Source: JAXGTD01 sp040775095 (GTDB lineage: Bacteria; Pseudomonadota; Gammaproteobacteria; Chromatiales; Chromatiaceae). Taken from it: a stretch of DNA of 13,954 nt. Of the stretch, positions 1 through 7,683 are shown piece after piece. The DNA lies in the NCBI GenBank assembly GCA_040775095.1, contig JAXGTD010000112.1, positions 1 through 13,954 of the forward strand. Reading direction: 5' to 3'. The notes below the pieces were generated by a model. That model did not search any database. It was not told the DNA's origin and worked only from the letters and a program-made list of their open reading frames with translations. Made by a program: the position numbers and the translations under genes. Within the stretch, counting starts at the first letter, position 1. Each line of letters opens with the position of its first letter.

Positions 1-2
1 AG

Positions 3-989
3 CATCACCGTCGGCACGTTGGACGTGATGTCGCTCAGAACCGCGGTGACGCCGAACAGCACGTCAGCATCATGTAGGTCGATCCCCATCCCTCCGAGCC
101 AGGCGACCAACCGGTTGGCCAGCCCGGCATCGGCGAAGGCACCGTTGACGATAAATAGCCCGACAAACAGGATCAGGAGATCCCAGTCGACCTTCTCGAG
201 CATGGTCTGGGACACAAAGCGGGCATTGAAGAGCATCAGCACGCCAGCGGCTGTCGCCACCATGCCGCGATCCCAATCGGTGAAGACGAACGCGTAAAGG
301 ATAAAGGCCAGGACCAACAGGCCCTTGACGGTTTCCCACGTGTCGAACGCCGGCTCTGGTAGCGCGGCCCCCTTTGGGACCGCATCAGGGTCCAACATCC
401 AGCGCCCCCGATAGGCCAGGGCCAGCACCCCCCAGACCACCCCAAGCGAGAGCAGTGCGGGCACCAGCGCGTACTCCAGGTAGCCGCCGAAACCCAGCTT
501 CAACTGCTGGGCGATCAGCATGTTCTGCGGGCTGCCGATGATCGTCGCCACCGAACCGGCATTCGACGCCAGCGCGATCGCCAGCAGGAAAGGCAGTGGA
601 TTCATGCCCCGGCGCAGGGCGATCGCGAGCAACACCGGCGTCATCGCGACCGCGACGACGTCGTTGGTCAGGAATGCCGAGAGTAACCCGACCAACCCGG
701 TCAACAGGGCCAGCAGCAGCGCGGGCGTGGCACGCAGTCGCGCCACCATCGCCGCGATGGCGGCATACAGTCCGGCAATCTGCAACTGCACGGAGATGAG
801 CATCAGCCCGAAGAGCATCCCCAAGGTGCCAAAGTCGATGCTCGCGAGCGCGGCGGCCTGATCCAACTCGCCCGTTGCCAGCAGGGCGACTGCACCGCCG
901 AGTGCGACCGAGGATCGGTCGACCTTGAGTCCGGGCAACCTGCCAAGGATCATGCCGAGATAGACCAGCAGAAACACGATCAGTGTCAT
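3..989 (-). CDS. Anion permease, ArsB/NhaD/SLC13-type (3' end outside window)
   Basis: A polytopic inner-membrane transporter; 329 codons are visible from the ATG at 989 and the reading frame runs off the window start. Hydrophobic segments cover most of the length. Family-like motifs are the SAFLTNDVVAVAMTP stretch (residues 104-118), the ASNAGSVATIIGSPQNM block (141-157), a second-half DWDLLILFVGLFIVNGAF segment (268-285) and the start of a second re-entrant motif, SDITSNVPTVM, at the truncation. The two-fold pseudo-repeat and the NPQNM/SNVP-like motifs resemble YbiR-type and citrate/arsenite permease-like proteins. The substrate cannot be read from sequence; an anion such as a sulfur oxyanion, sulfate or a carboxylate is possible. 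An in-frame TGA lies five codons upstream, leaving ATG 989 or the TTG four codons before it as starts. It lies 161 bp downstream of the sigma54 activator on the same strand and may be co-transcribed with it. Confidence 0.85.
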   Translation of the reverse strand, partial: MTLIVFLLVYLGMILGRLPGLKVDRSSVALGGAVALLATGELDQAAALASIDFGTLGMLFGLMLISVQLQIAGLYAAIAAMVARLRATPALLLALLTGLVGLLSAFLTNDVVAVAMTPVLLAIALRRGMNPLPFLLAIALASNAGSVATIIGSPQNMLIAQQLKLGFGGYLEYALVPALLSLGVVWGVLALAYRGRWMLDPDAVPKGAALPEPAFDTWETVKGLLVLAFILYAFVFTDWDRGMVATAAGVLMLFNARFVSQTMLEKVDWDLLILFVGLFIVNGAFADAGLANRLVAWLGGMGIDLHDADVLFGVTAVLSDITSNVPTVM

Positions 990-1150
990 GGGTATGGTCA
1001 ATCACCTCGGGACGGTATCGAGCATTGAGCCGGCGGATGCCACCTGCAATCCTGGGCTCGACGACAAGGGCCTCGCTGGTGGGCCGTGGCTGGGTCCAGC
1101 GGGTCTATTGTGAACGGCCGGGCAGGGACCGGACAAGGGCGTGCGTCCAA

Positions 1151-2497
1151 TCAAGACAGTCCTAGACGTTGCATCCGGCGCCAGAGCGTCGTGCGGTCGA
1201 CCCCCAGCATCTGCGCCGCGAGCGTCTTGTTGCCTTGCGCCGCCTTCAGGGCCGCCTCGATCTCCTCCCCGCGGCTCTCCTCTGTCCGCGCGACCGCCTT
1301 TGCGGCACCAACCCGCGCCTGACAATAGTTGCGGATGGTGTCCGGCAGGCTCTCCCTTGTCACGACTCCATCCTCCGCGCAAATGACGCAGTGCTCGACG
1401 GCGTTCGCCAGCTCCCGGACGTTTCCCGGCCAGGGGTAGTTCATGATCGAGCGCATGGCCTGGGGGTGAAACTCGATTCCGGTCGGGTACCCGCGCATGG
1501 TCAGGCGTCGATAGATTACGCTGACCAGGAGCGAGATATCCCCTGGGCGCTCGCGCAGTGGCGGGACGTGAAGCGGGACCACCGCGATCCGGTAGTACAG
1601 ATCGGCGCGGAACAGTCCGTCGTCGACCCGTTCCCTGAGGTCCTGGTTCGACGCACACAGGAGTCGAACATCCACCTTCACCGTCTTGTCGGAGCCCACC
1701 GGCTCGTACTCGCCGTCCTGCAGCACCCGCAGTAGCTTGGGCTGCAATTCCCTGGGCAGCTCCCCGATCTCGTCCAGGAAGAGTGTCCCGCCATCGGCGG
1801 CCTTGAAACGTCCGACGCGATTGTGGACCGCTCCGGTGAATGCGCCCCTGACATGCCCGAAGAGCTCGGTTTCGATCAACGCGGCGGGGATGGCGCCGCA
1901 GTTGACCTCGACAAAGGGCCGATGGCGTCGCTTGCTTCGCCGGTGGATCAATCGCCCAAACTCGGTCTTGCCTGTACCCGATTCGCCTTGCAGCAAGACT
2001 GCTGCCGAGGATGCCGCCACGGTATTGATCCGCTCGATCAGTCTCAGCATGTCCGGGTCTTCGGTCGCAATTCCACAGGCATCCTTGTCGCTCATCACCG
2101 CGAAGAGGCGCTTCTCCGCGGTGACGTCTCTGATCACGATCATCCGCATCTTCGGAGGCTGACCGGGAATCTCGAGAAGGCAGGAATTGATCCGAACCCA
2201 GCGGCTCTCGCCGTTGATCGAGATCTCTTCGTCAAATTCGATCGAAAGCTCACAGTGATGCTTCGTTTCGTCTTCCCTGGCGAGGCCGGCCGCGATCAGC
2301 GAGCGCCGCAGGTTGTGGCCTCCAACATCCGTTAGCGACAAACGCCGGGTCTCATCGCAGATTCCAAACAGGCTGTACACCGCGGGATTGCACAGAAGAA
2401 TCGCGCCGCTGCGATCGGTGATCAATACGCCCTCCTCGATTGGAGACAGGAGAGGCTTCAATAAAGAAAGAATGTGCTGAGGCTCAATAACAGTCAT
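1151..2497 (-). CDS. Sigma54-dependent transcriptional activator, PAS-AAA+-Fis
   Basis: A bacterial enhancer-binding protein of 448 residues. Residues about 15-125 form a PAS-like sensor domain (SPIEEGVLITDRSGAILLCNPA at the start, MIVIRDVTAEKR at the end). The AAA+ domain has Walker A GESGTGKT (171-178), the sigma54-contacting GAFTGA loop (218-223), Walker B TLFLDE (238-243) and the NYPWPGNVREL motif (353-363). A Fis-type helix-turn-helix ends the protein (410-448, NKTLAAQMLGVDRTTLWRRM). There is no phosphoreceiver domain, so the signal probably enters through the PAS domain as a ligand, redox state or cofactor. The frame stays open upstream to 2728, but ATG 2497 is preceded by AAGGA with about 7-nt spacing and begins the conserved part, so it is preferred. 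The gene is divergent from the cytochrome/FccB operon, which has a sigma54 promoter; that operon is the obvious target. Confidence 0.95.
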   Translation of the reverse strand: MTVIEPQHILSLLKPLLSPIEEGVLITDRSGAILLCNPAVYSLFGICDETRRLSLTDVGGHNLRRSLIAAGLAREDETKHHCELSIEFDEEISINGESRWVRINSCLLEIPGQPPKMRMIVIRDVTAEKRLFAVMSDKDACGIATEDPDMLRLIERINTVAASSAAVLLQGESGTGKTEFGRLIHRRSKRRHRPFVEVNCGAIPAALIETELFGHVRGAFTGAVHNRVGRFKAADGGTLFLDEIGELPRELQPKLLRVLQDGEYEPVGSDKTVKVDVRLLCASNQDLRERVDDGLFRADLYYRIAVVPLHVPPLRERPGDISLLVSVIYRRLTMRGYPTGIEFHPQAMRSIMNYPWPGNVRELANAVEHCVICAEDGVVTRESLPDTIRNYCQARVGAAKAVARTEESRGEEIEAALKAAQGNKTLAAQMLGVDRTTLWRRMQRLGLS

Positions 2498-2653
2498 AAA
2501 CCGGTCCTTAAATAGGAATCTGCCGTGCCGAGACGAGGCTGACTGGCCACGGAAAGCCTGACCGGATGCCCCGGAGCCAGCCCGTCTATTCGCGCGCCGG
2601 CAGGCGCCAATCGCGAAATGCCCCAAAGCACGAGAACCCTCCGCGGAGACCGC

Positions 2654-2707
2654 GCAACGAGGACGCCAAGCGTTGCATGCAACTACCAGCCCTGCAACGT
2701 CGCAACG
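2654..2707. promoter_or_regulatory. Candidate upstream activator sites for the sigma54 regulator
   Basis: GCAACG occurs at 2654-2659, 2694-2699 and 2702-2707, and its complement CGTTGC at 2671-2676. The central copy belongs to a perfect 12-bp palindrome, GTTGCATGCAAC (2672-2683). The cluster ends about 50 bp and begins about 105 bp upstream of the -24 element, the normal range for enhancer-binding protein sites. Palindromic sites suit a dimeric Fis-type DNA-binding domain. Assignment to the adjacent activator is inferred from position and symmetry. Confidence 0.6.
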
Positions 2708-2759
2708 CGACCCCGCCGACGACACCAACCTAACCTATTGTTGTTGTGCTGGAAAATAA

Positions 2760-2775
2760 TGGCATAACCATTGCT
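2760..2775 (+). promoter_or_regulatory. Sigma54 (-24/-12) promoter
   Basis: The sequence TGGCATAACCATTGCT matches the sigma54 consensus TGGCAC-N5-TTGCW with one mismatch and exact GG-to-GC spacing. Transcription would start near 2785, giving a leader of about 120 nt before the first cytochrome gene. The neighbouring gene encodes a sigma54 activator, which strongly supports the call. Confidence 0.87.
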
Positions 2776-2827
2776 TATAGTCCATCGGCACGCCTGGTCG
2801 GCAGCATATCCTATCTCGCGACGCCGT

Positions 2828-2851
2828 GGCTCGGGGTCTCGCCCCCGGGCC
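2828..2851 (+). promoter_or_regulatory. Leader hairpin of the cytochrome operon
   Basis: GGCTCGGGG (2828-2836) pairs with CCCCGGGCC (2843-2851) around a six-base loop TCTCGC. This gives nine pairs including one G-U. It lies in the predicted 5' leader, about 55 nt before the first start codon. There is no T-tract, so it is not a standard intrinsic terminator; mRNA protection or translation control is possible. Confidence 0.45.
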
Positions 2852-2906
2852 TTGCTCGCCGGAACAACCAGGCTCCGGTAGCCAGTCAAACACCAAAGGG
2901 CTCCTA

Positions 2907-3359
2907 ATGGAAAGACGACTCTATCTCGCAATCTTCTTGGCCGGGCTCGGGGCGACGCCCTGTCTCGCGGACGAAACCAACGGCGACGGCCCGAATCCGT
3001 TCCTGGAGAAGATCTTTATCACCCCGGACAACTATGCGAACGACCCGCCAGTCAGCGGCCGTATGGCTGGAGATAACTGCTCGGCATGCCATGGGACCCA
3101 TGGCCGGCAATTCGACGAGGCAATTCCTCCCCTGGCAGGGATACCGAAAAAGACCTTCATCAAGCTGATGAACGATTTCAAGGCCGGGACGAAAAAAACA
3201 ATCGTGATGCACCAGGTGGCCCGTGCCTTTACCGAGGGCGAGATCGTCCGCATGGCGGACTATTTTTCCAAGATGCCAGCCACCCCTTGGTCGGAAAGCG
3301 AGCCGTCTGAATTGCCACGGCCTGCGAATGAGCCCAAAACGAACGAGGAGGATAGATAA
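2907..3359 (+). CDS. Periplasmic monoheme cytochrome c, probable FccB partner
   Basis: A 150-residue class I cytochrome c. Residues 1-21 are a Sec signal peptide ending CLA before DETNG. The single heme site is CSACH (58-62). Met101 lies eight residues before the TEGEIVRMADYF helix, the usual place of the axial methionine. A short hydrophilic, proline- and glutamate-rich tail (about 128-150) follows the fold. The frame is open from 2826, but ATG 2907 begins the signal peptide and has AAAGG upstream. The stop is one base before the start of the flavoprotein gene, so the two are probably translationally coupled. By position it would be the cytochrome subunit (FccA-like) of a flavocytochrome c sulfide dehydrogenase, accepting electrons from FAD. 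FccA is monoheme in some sulfur bacteria and diheme in others, and a diheme cytochrome follows downstream, so which one is the true partner is open. Confidence 0.88.
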   Translation: MERRLYLAIFLAGLGATPCLADETNGDGPNPFLEKIFITPDNYANDPPVSGRMAGDNCSACHGTHGRQFDEAIPPLAGIPKKTFIKLMNDFKAGTKKTIVMHQVARAFTEGEIVRMADYFSKMPATPWSESEPSELPRPANEPKTNEEDR

Positions 3360-3360
3360 C

Positions 3361-4665
3361 ATGGGAAAGATTTCTCGGCGTGGCATCCTCGCGCTGATGG
3401 GAGGGACGGCGCTCGCCGCGACGGGGCTATTGGGCTCCACAAAGAGCGCCTTTGCGGCGAAGGCGGCGCGGGTCCTCGTGATTGGCGGGGGGATTGGTGG
3501 CATCGCTACAGCCAAGTATCTGCGCATCCTCAACCAGGACGTGAAGATCACCGTCATTGAGCCTAATCCTGAGTACGTCTTTTGTCCGGGGAGCAACGTG
3601 GTCTTGACGGGAAACGAGCCCATCGCGGATTTCACCCGGGGCTACGAACACCCCTCGAGCCGTTACCGATTCGACATGTTGTCGGAATCCGTGAGCGATA
3701 TCGATTTTGCCAAGCGGCAGGTGAAGACGGTCCAGGGAAATACCGTCGCTTACGACTTTCTGGTCATCTCGCCGGGCCCGGAATTCATTTTCGATGACGT
3801 CCCGGGCTGGTCTCGGGAGTTGGCGGACACGGGGTTTCTCCATGCCTGGAAGGCTGGCAAGCAGACGACCATGCTGCGGGATCAGATTGCCGGGATGCCG
3901 CAGGGCGGTACCTTGATCATCGCCACGCCCAGCATGCCATTTCGATGCCCACCGGCCCCCTATGAACGGGCGAGCTTCGTGGCCGAGTGGATGGCGGCCC
4001 ACAATCCAACCGGCAAAATCATCATCCTCGACAAGAACGTGGGTTTCATTTTTCAAGACAAGTACATCGACTATTGGACCAAACACCGCGGGTACGGCAC
4101 CGATCATTCCATGATCGAGTGGGTGTCATCCAAAGACGGGGGGGCAATCGCCGGATTGGACCCGAAGACGAAGACGGTCATCACCGCGGCCGGGGAACGT
4201 TATCAAGGTGACGTCATTAACATCATTCCCACCCATCGCGCCAACGCGCTCGCGGAAAGGACCGGCCTGACTCAAGGCGGGGATTGGGTCGAAGTGAACC
4301 ACAAAGATATGACAGCAAAGGCGCAGCCCGATGTATACGTCATCGGCGACACCGCGGACTTCTTTGTCAAGACCGGTTACCTCGCTTCGAACCAGGCGAA
4401 GGTCGTCGCGCAGGCGATCGACGACCGGTTGCACGGTCGTGAACCCGGTCAGCCCCTCTACACAAACAACTGTGTCGCAAACGCCGGTGAGGACTATGCG
4501 ATGGCCATTACCGACTCGTTCCGCGAGAGGAATGGCGAGCTCATCGTGCAGCAGACCGTGCAGATGCCTGATCCCGAAGACGTCGATAACGCATTTCTAC
4601 ACCATATTCGGACCTCCATCTCGGAGGCCTGGCAGCGCTCTTTCCGGCGCGACATCTTTGATTAG
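3361..4665 (+). CDS. fccB: Flavocytochrome c sulfide dehydrogenase flavoprotein subunit
   Basis: A 434-residue FAD protein that would oxidise sulfide to sulfur/polysulfide in the periplasm and pass electrons to cytochrome c. A twin-arginine signal (SRRGILALMGG, residues 5-15) and AFA cleavage region (about 30-33) indicate Tat export of a folded flavoprotein. The first FAD motif is VLVIGGGIGG (38-47); the second FAD-binding motif is VYVIGDTAD (325-333). Cys75 in YVFCPGSN aligns with the cysteine that covalently binds FAD in Allochromatium FccB. Cys196 (RCPPAPYERA) and Cys371 (NNCVAN) match its redox-active pair, at a constant offset of about 34 residues. All key residues are therefore present, favouring true FCSD over a degenerate paralogue. 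AGGAGG at 3346-3351 precedes ATG 3361. Two cytochrome genes flank it, with 1- and 19-bp gaps. A related substrate such as another reduced sulfur compound cannot be excluded. Confidence 0.92.
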   Translation: MGKISRRGILALMGGTALAATGLLGSTKSAFAAKAARVLVIGGGIGGIATAKYLRILNQDVKITVIEPNPEYVFCPGSNVVLTGNEPIADFTRGYEHPSSRYRFDMLSESVSDIDFAKRQVKTVQGNTVAYDFLVISPGPEFIFDDVPGWSRELADTGFLHAWKAGKQTTMLRDQIAGMPQGGTLIIATPSMPFRCPPAPYERASFVAEWMAAHNPTGKIIILDKNVGFIFQDKYIDYWTKHRGYGTDHSMIEWVSSKDGGAIAGLDPKTKTVITAAGERYQGDVINIIPTHRANALAERTGLTQGGDWVEVNHKDMTAKAQPDVYVIGDTADFFVKTGYLASNQAKVVAQAIDDRLHGREPGQPLYTNNCVANAGEDYAMAITDSFRERNGELIVQQTVQMPDPEDVDNAFLHHIRTSISEAWQRSFRRDIFD

Positions 4666-4684
4666 AGTGAGGGGGCGCTAAGCA

Positions 4685-5341
4685 ATGAAAACCATTTTTT
4701 TAATCGCCATCCTGAGCCTGCCGGTGGTGGCAGCCTCGGCGGGTGAAGGTGCGCCCTCCAATCCGAGGCACTGGTCGCCTCAGATCTGGGTTGCAACCAT
4801 GAAATCCATGCCTGCCGGGGACATCAGAAACGGAGAGAAGCTGTACCAGCATGGCTATTGCACCTCCTGTCACGGCGACGCGGGCGCCCCCTTGACCGAT
4901 GGGGCGCCCGCTCTGGCCGGACAGGATCGCTACTTCCTCTACAAGGCGCTACTCGACTATCAAAGTGGGGCGTTGCGAATCGACGACAAGTCGACCGTGA
5001 TGATCGCGGCGGCCTCGCCGATGACCGAACAGAACATGGCGGACCTGGCGGTGTATCTGGAGTCTCTTCCTCGGCCCGCAAGTGGGCGAAATCCCGAGGA
5101 TGTTCCCGGACATGAGCTGGCGAAGATGTGCCGCGGTTGCCATGGTGCCAGCGGGCTTGGTGGGAAAAACCACGCGGGACCGGCCTTGACGGGCCTAAAC
5201 GCGTTCTATCTGAAGCGGCAATTGAAGGCATTCCAGGACGGGAGCCGTCATAGCGAGATCAACGGTTTGATGTTCAACATCATGGGGACATGGTCCGAAC
5301 AGCAGATCGACGATCTGGTTGCCTACTATTCCGCTTTATAG
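4685..5341 (+). CDS. Periplasmic diheme cytochrome c (c4/FccA-like)
   Basis: A 218-residue protein with a Sec signal peptide (residues 1-19, ending ASA) and two cytochrome c domains. Heme sites are CTSCH (59-63) and CRGCH (149-153). Met106 and Met196 each sit eight residues before the T/S that starts the last helix of its domain, the expected axial ligands. The tandem architecture and size match the c4 family and the 21-kDa diheme FccA of purple sulfur bacteria. A purine-rich GAGGGGG precedes ATG 4685. It follows fccB by 19 bp, so it is in the same operon. It may be the docked subunit of FccB or a soluble shuttle taking electrons onward. Confidence 0.9.
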   Translation: MKTIFLIAILSLPVVAASAGEGAPSNPRHWSPQIWVATMKSMPAGDIRNGEKLYQHGYCTSCHGDAGAPLTDGAPALAGQDRYFLYKALLDYQSGALRIDDKSTVMIAAASPMTEQNMADLAVYLESLPRPASGRNPEDVPGHELAKMCRGCHGASGLGGKNHAGPALTGLNAFYLKRQLKAFQDGSRHSEINGLMFNIMGTWSEQQIDDLVAYYSAL

Positions 5342-5371
5342 ACCGACCACCGCTGATTGGGAGATCTGGAG

Positions 5372-6928
5372 ATGAAATCTGTGAACAGGCGTTACCTGAT
5401 TATGCTCGTCATGAGCGTCTTTGGGCTAGCCACAATGGACGTATGGGCCTCGGCTGACGAGCTCGCCGCGAGCACGAGCGAGGCGACCCATTCCATGGCG
5501 ACGCATATTGGAGGGCAAGAGCCGTATGGAGGTGGACACGGGGCCGCGCCCAGCACGGGTCCCGCGGCCCACATGGAGATTGTCGACGAGGGGGAGCGCC
5601 CGTTCCCGCCATCCTACATCACGACAAACCAAGGACACGAGCGACTGAGTGAGCTTGATTTCGAGGACCCGACGGTTTGCGCCGCATGTCACCCGGTGCA
5701 ATATGACGGATGGAAGGGGTCGATGCATGCGAATTCTTTCGTTGACCCCGTGTTTCAAAAGGTCTGGGACATGGCCGAGAAGGCGACTGGGGGTATTCTG
5801 ATGAATGACTGCGGGGCCTGCCATACGCCGATCGGGACCGTAACGGGAAACGTGGCTCACGACCAGGAGCAAAGCGTGTTCACGGCCGGGCCCTTGGCTG
5901 AGCAGGGGGTATCCTGCGATGTCTGCCATACCATCACGAAGACCAACTTTCTGCAATCGGCCTATCTTGAGCATGGGAACGCATCGTTCAAGATCGAGCC
6001 AACCGGGCCGGGTGGGGCGAAGCGGGGTCCCTTTGGGGACGCGGTTTCTCCTTATCACGTCACAGAGTACTCGGAGCTACACACGAAGGCGGACTTTTGT
6101 GGTAACTGCCATCAAATTTTCAACTCGCTTAGCGGCTTCCCTGTCGAGAGGACCTATGATGAATGGAAATACTCGCCCTACGCGCGGGCCGGCATTGTCT
6201 GTCAGGACTGCCACATGAATCCCGTCGACGTGGCGGTGCGGGTTGCGAAAGAGATGGTCCCGGTGAAAGAGCTGAGTGGCCTCGACCAGGGCGGGGTTGC
6301 AGGTATCGGGGCGAAGAAGACGCGGCAGGTTGTACACTCCCACTATTTTGCCGGCGGAAACACCCTCGTGACATCCTTGCTTCATGGAGAGGACAGCGTC
6401 AATTACAAGGAAGCGACAAAACGCCTGCAGAGTGCGGCGGAGCTGGAGGTTGGGCTCGACCAAAGGGCAGATGGCCTGTACGACTTACGTGTCGACGTGC
6501 ACAACGTCGCATCGGGACATTATCTTCCAACCAGCTTGACCGACATTCGCGAGATCTGGATTGAGGTCGTGGTGCGCGATAGCAAGGAGAATATCATCTT
6601 CAGTAGTGGGATGCTCGACGAACATGGTGAGTTGGATTATGATCGCGTGACGATGTTCCATTCCATCGCGCTCGACAAAGAGGGAAGGGAGACCCATCTG
6701 CCATGGGAGGTCTATTCGTTCGAGAGCAATACCGCAATCCCGCCAAAGGGTAAGGGAACCGGGCGGTATGTATTTGATGCGGGGGATGCCGTGGGGGAGT
6801 TGAAGGTCGACGTCAAGCTGAACTACCGGTCGTATTCACAGCACCTGGCAGATCAGATCCTCGGCGAGAACACGATCACCGTACCGGTGGTGGTTATGCA
6901 GCGGGAATCGCTGGTTCAGTCCCTGTAG
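5372..6928 (+). CDS. Pentaheme cytochrome c, c554-like, with C-terminal beta domain
   Basis: A 518-residue exported multiheme cytochrome. Residues 1-27 form a signal peptide (ending DVWASA). A low-complexity His/Gly/Ala-rich stretch follows (about 38-70). Five heme motifs are CAACH (103-107), CGACH (147-151), CDVCH (182-186), CGNCH (243-247) and CQDCH (277-281). The first, with CHPVQYDGWKGSMHA after it, resembles the cytochrome c554 family of multiheme proteins. Residues about 355-510 have no heme sites and look beta-rich (VDVHNVASGHYLPT, then alternating strands), like the C-terminal domain seen in other multiheme cytochromes. ATG 5372 has GGGAG eight bases upstream; an in-frame TTG at 5357 is less likely. 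The gene follows the diheme cytochrome by about 30 bp. It could be an electron outlet of the FCSD module or a catalytic protein; no catalytic motif is recognisable. Confidence 0.87.
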   Translation: MKSVNRRYLIMLVMSVFGLATMDVWASADELAASTSEATHSMATHIGGQEPYGGGHGAAPSTGPAAHMEIVDEGERPFPPSYITTNQGHERLSELDFEDPTVCAACHPVQYDGWKGSMHANSFVDPVFQKVWDMAEKATGGILMNDCGACHTPIGTVTGNVAHDQEQSVFTAGPLAEQGVSCDVCHTITKTNFLQSAYLEHGNASFKIEPTGPGGAKRGPFGDAVSPYHVTEYSELHTKADFCGNCHQIFNSLSGFPVERTYDEWKYSPYARAGIVCQDCHMNPVDVAVRVAKEMVPVKELSGLDQGGVAGIGAKKTRQVVHSHYFAGGNTLVTSLLHGEDSVNYKEATKRLQSAAELEVGLDQRADGLYDLRVDVHNVASGHYLPTSLTDIREIWIEVVVRDSKENIIFSSGMLDEHGELDYDRVTMFHSIALDKEGRETHLPWEVYSFESNTAIPPKGKGTGRYVFDAGDAVGELKVDVKLNYRSYSQHLADQILGENTITVPVVVMQRESLVQSL

Positions 6929-7118
6929 GGTGCGCTTGTTTTCCGGAGCCTGTTCGCGGTCTGTCAAACCGGCGGAGACAACGGGCGTTGGCCTTGACCC
7001 GGACGGGGGACCTGTCCGATGTGCCAGAACATGGGACAGCGTTCCCCGAACGTCGTTTAACCGGTCGCGTGTCGAAGGCAACGGCACGGCTGTTGTACAT
7101 GGCTAACGGGGTGAAAAC

Positions 7119-7652
7119 ATGCCGGATAGAATAGAAGGGGCCGATGGCGGTGGCGCGGGGCGGTTCGCCAAGGTCACCGTCTTTGGGATGGCAGGCCTGG
7201 GGATGTTGGTGGCGGCCGGCGGCATGGGGCTGTTCATGTTCAACATGGGGCGGGATATGTCGACGATGACCCAGTCGGTCGTGCGGATGGGTCAGGATGT
7301 GACCAGTATGGCAGCAGACATGCGGCAGATGATGGGTCAAATGGGCGTGATGGCAAATAGCATGGTCGAGGGCCAGGCGGGGATGTCGGCGGACTTCGGA
7401 AAGGTCCGCATTGGCATGGAGCGCATGACCGGAGACATGGGAAGGATGGCTGAAGACATGGGCGCGCTGAACAAGAACATCGCGACCATGACCGGGTCCA
7501 TCGGGACCATGACGGGCTCGATTGATACCATGAACCAGTCCATGTTTCTGATGAACCAGGCCATTGGTCGCATGGACGCGAATATGGCGCACATGGCCGG
7601 GGATATGAACAAGTTCACCCGCCCGGAGTCCATCATGAATCCGTTTCGTTAG
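7119..7652 (+). CDS. Methionine-rich membrane-anchored coiled-coil protein, unknown function
   Basis: A 177-residue protein not recognised as a named family. A short hydrophilic N-terminus (1-16) precedes one hydrophobic segment (about 17-42, itself rich in Gly and Met), with no clear signal cleavage site. Residues about 43-165 form a long helix-like stretch with Met every 3-4 residues (MSTMTQSVVRMGQDVTSM and similar), a coiled-coil heptad pattern with Met in core positions. By eye 32 of 177 residues are Met and there is no Cys. The tail TRPESIMNPFR is different. Possible roles are a membrane scaffold, a copper(I)/metal-binding surface or a methionine oxidation buffer; none is proven. The ribosome-binding site before ATG 7119 is weak. 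It lies 190 bp after the pentaheme cytochrome gene on the same strand, so it may or may not belong to that operon. Confidence 0.8.
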   Translation: MPDRIEGADGGGAGRFAKVTVFGMAGLGMLVAAGGMGLFMFNMGRDMSTMTQSVVRMGQDVTSMAADMRQMMGQMGVMANSMVEGQAGMSADFGKVRIGMERMTGDMGRMAEDMGALNKNIATMTGSIGTMTGSIDTMNQSMFLMNQAIGRMDANMAHMAGDMNKFTRPESIMNPFR

Positions 7653-7678
7653 GGAAACGCCGATCGAAGACGTTTCCC
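7652..7678 (+). terminator. Hairpin directly after the Met-rich gene
   Basis: GGGAAACG (7652-7659) pairs perfectly with CGTTTCCC (7671-7678) around an 11-base loop, and it starts on the last base of the stop codon. No T-run follows, so it may be an imperfect terminator or a 3' protective stem that ends the leftward cytochrome/Met-rich transcription unit. Confidence 0.5.
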
Positions 7679-7683
7679 GACTG

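Larger units (their letters stand above)
2498..2906. other. Divergent intergenic control region (409 bp)
   Basis: The stretch separates the sigma54 activator from the cytochrome operon. No protein gene is supported in it. It holds, from left to right, the ribosome-binding site of the activator, a cluster of GCAACG/CGTTGC motifs (2654-2707), a sigma54 promoter (2760-2775) and a leader hairpin (2828-2851). These are listed separately. I did not find a convincing promoter for the activator itself. Confidence 0.8.

Noticed and set aside
385..1005. 206-codon minus-strand frame with an apparent ATG start
   Set aside because: It is an out-of-frame shadow of the anion permease, whose true frame starts at 989 and gives continuous transmembrane motifs to the window edge.
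7000..7020. CGGAC...GTCCG inverted repeat after the pentaheme gene as a terminator
   Set aside because: The stem is only five pairs and has no T-tract, so it does not support a transcription end between the pentaheme and Met-rich genes.
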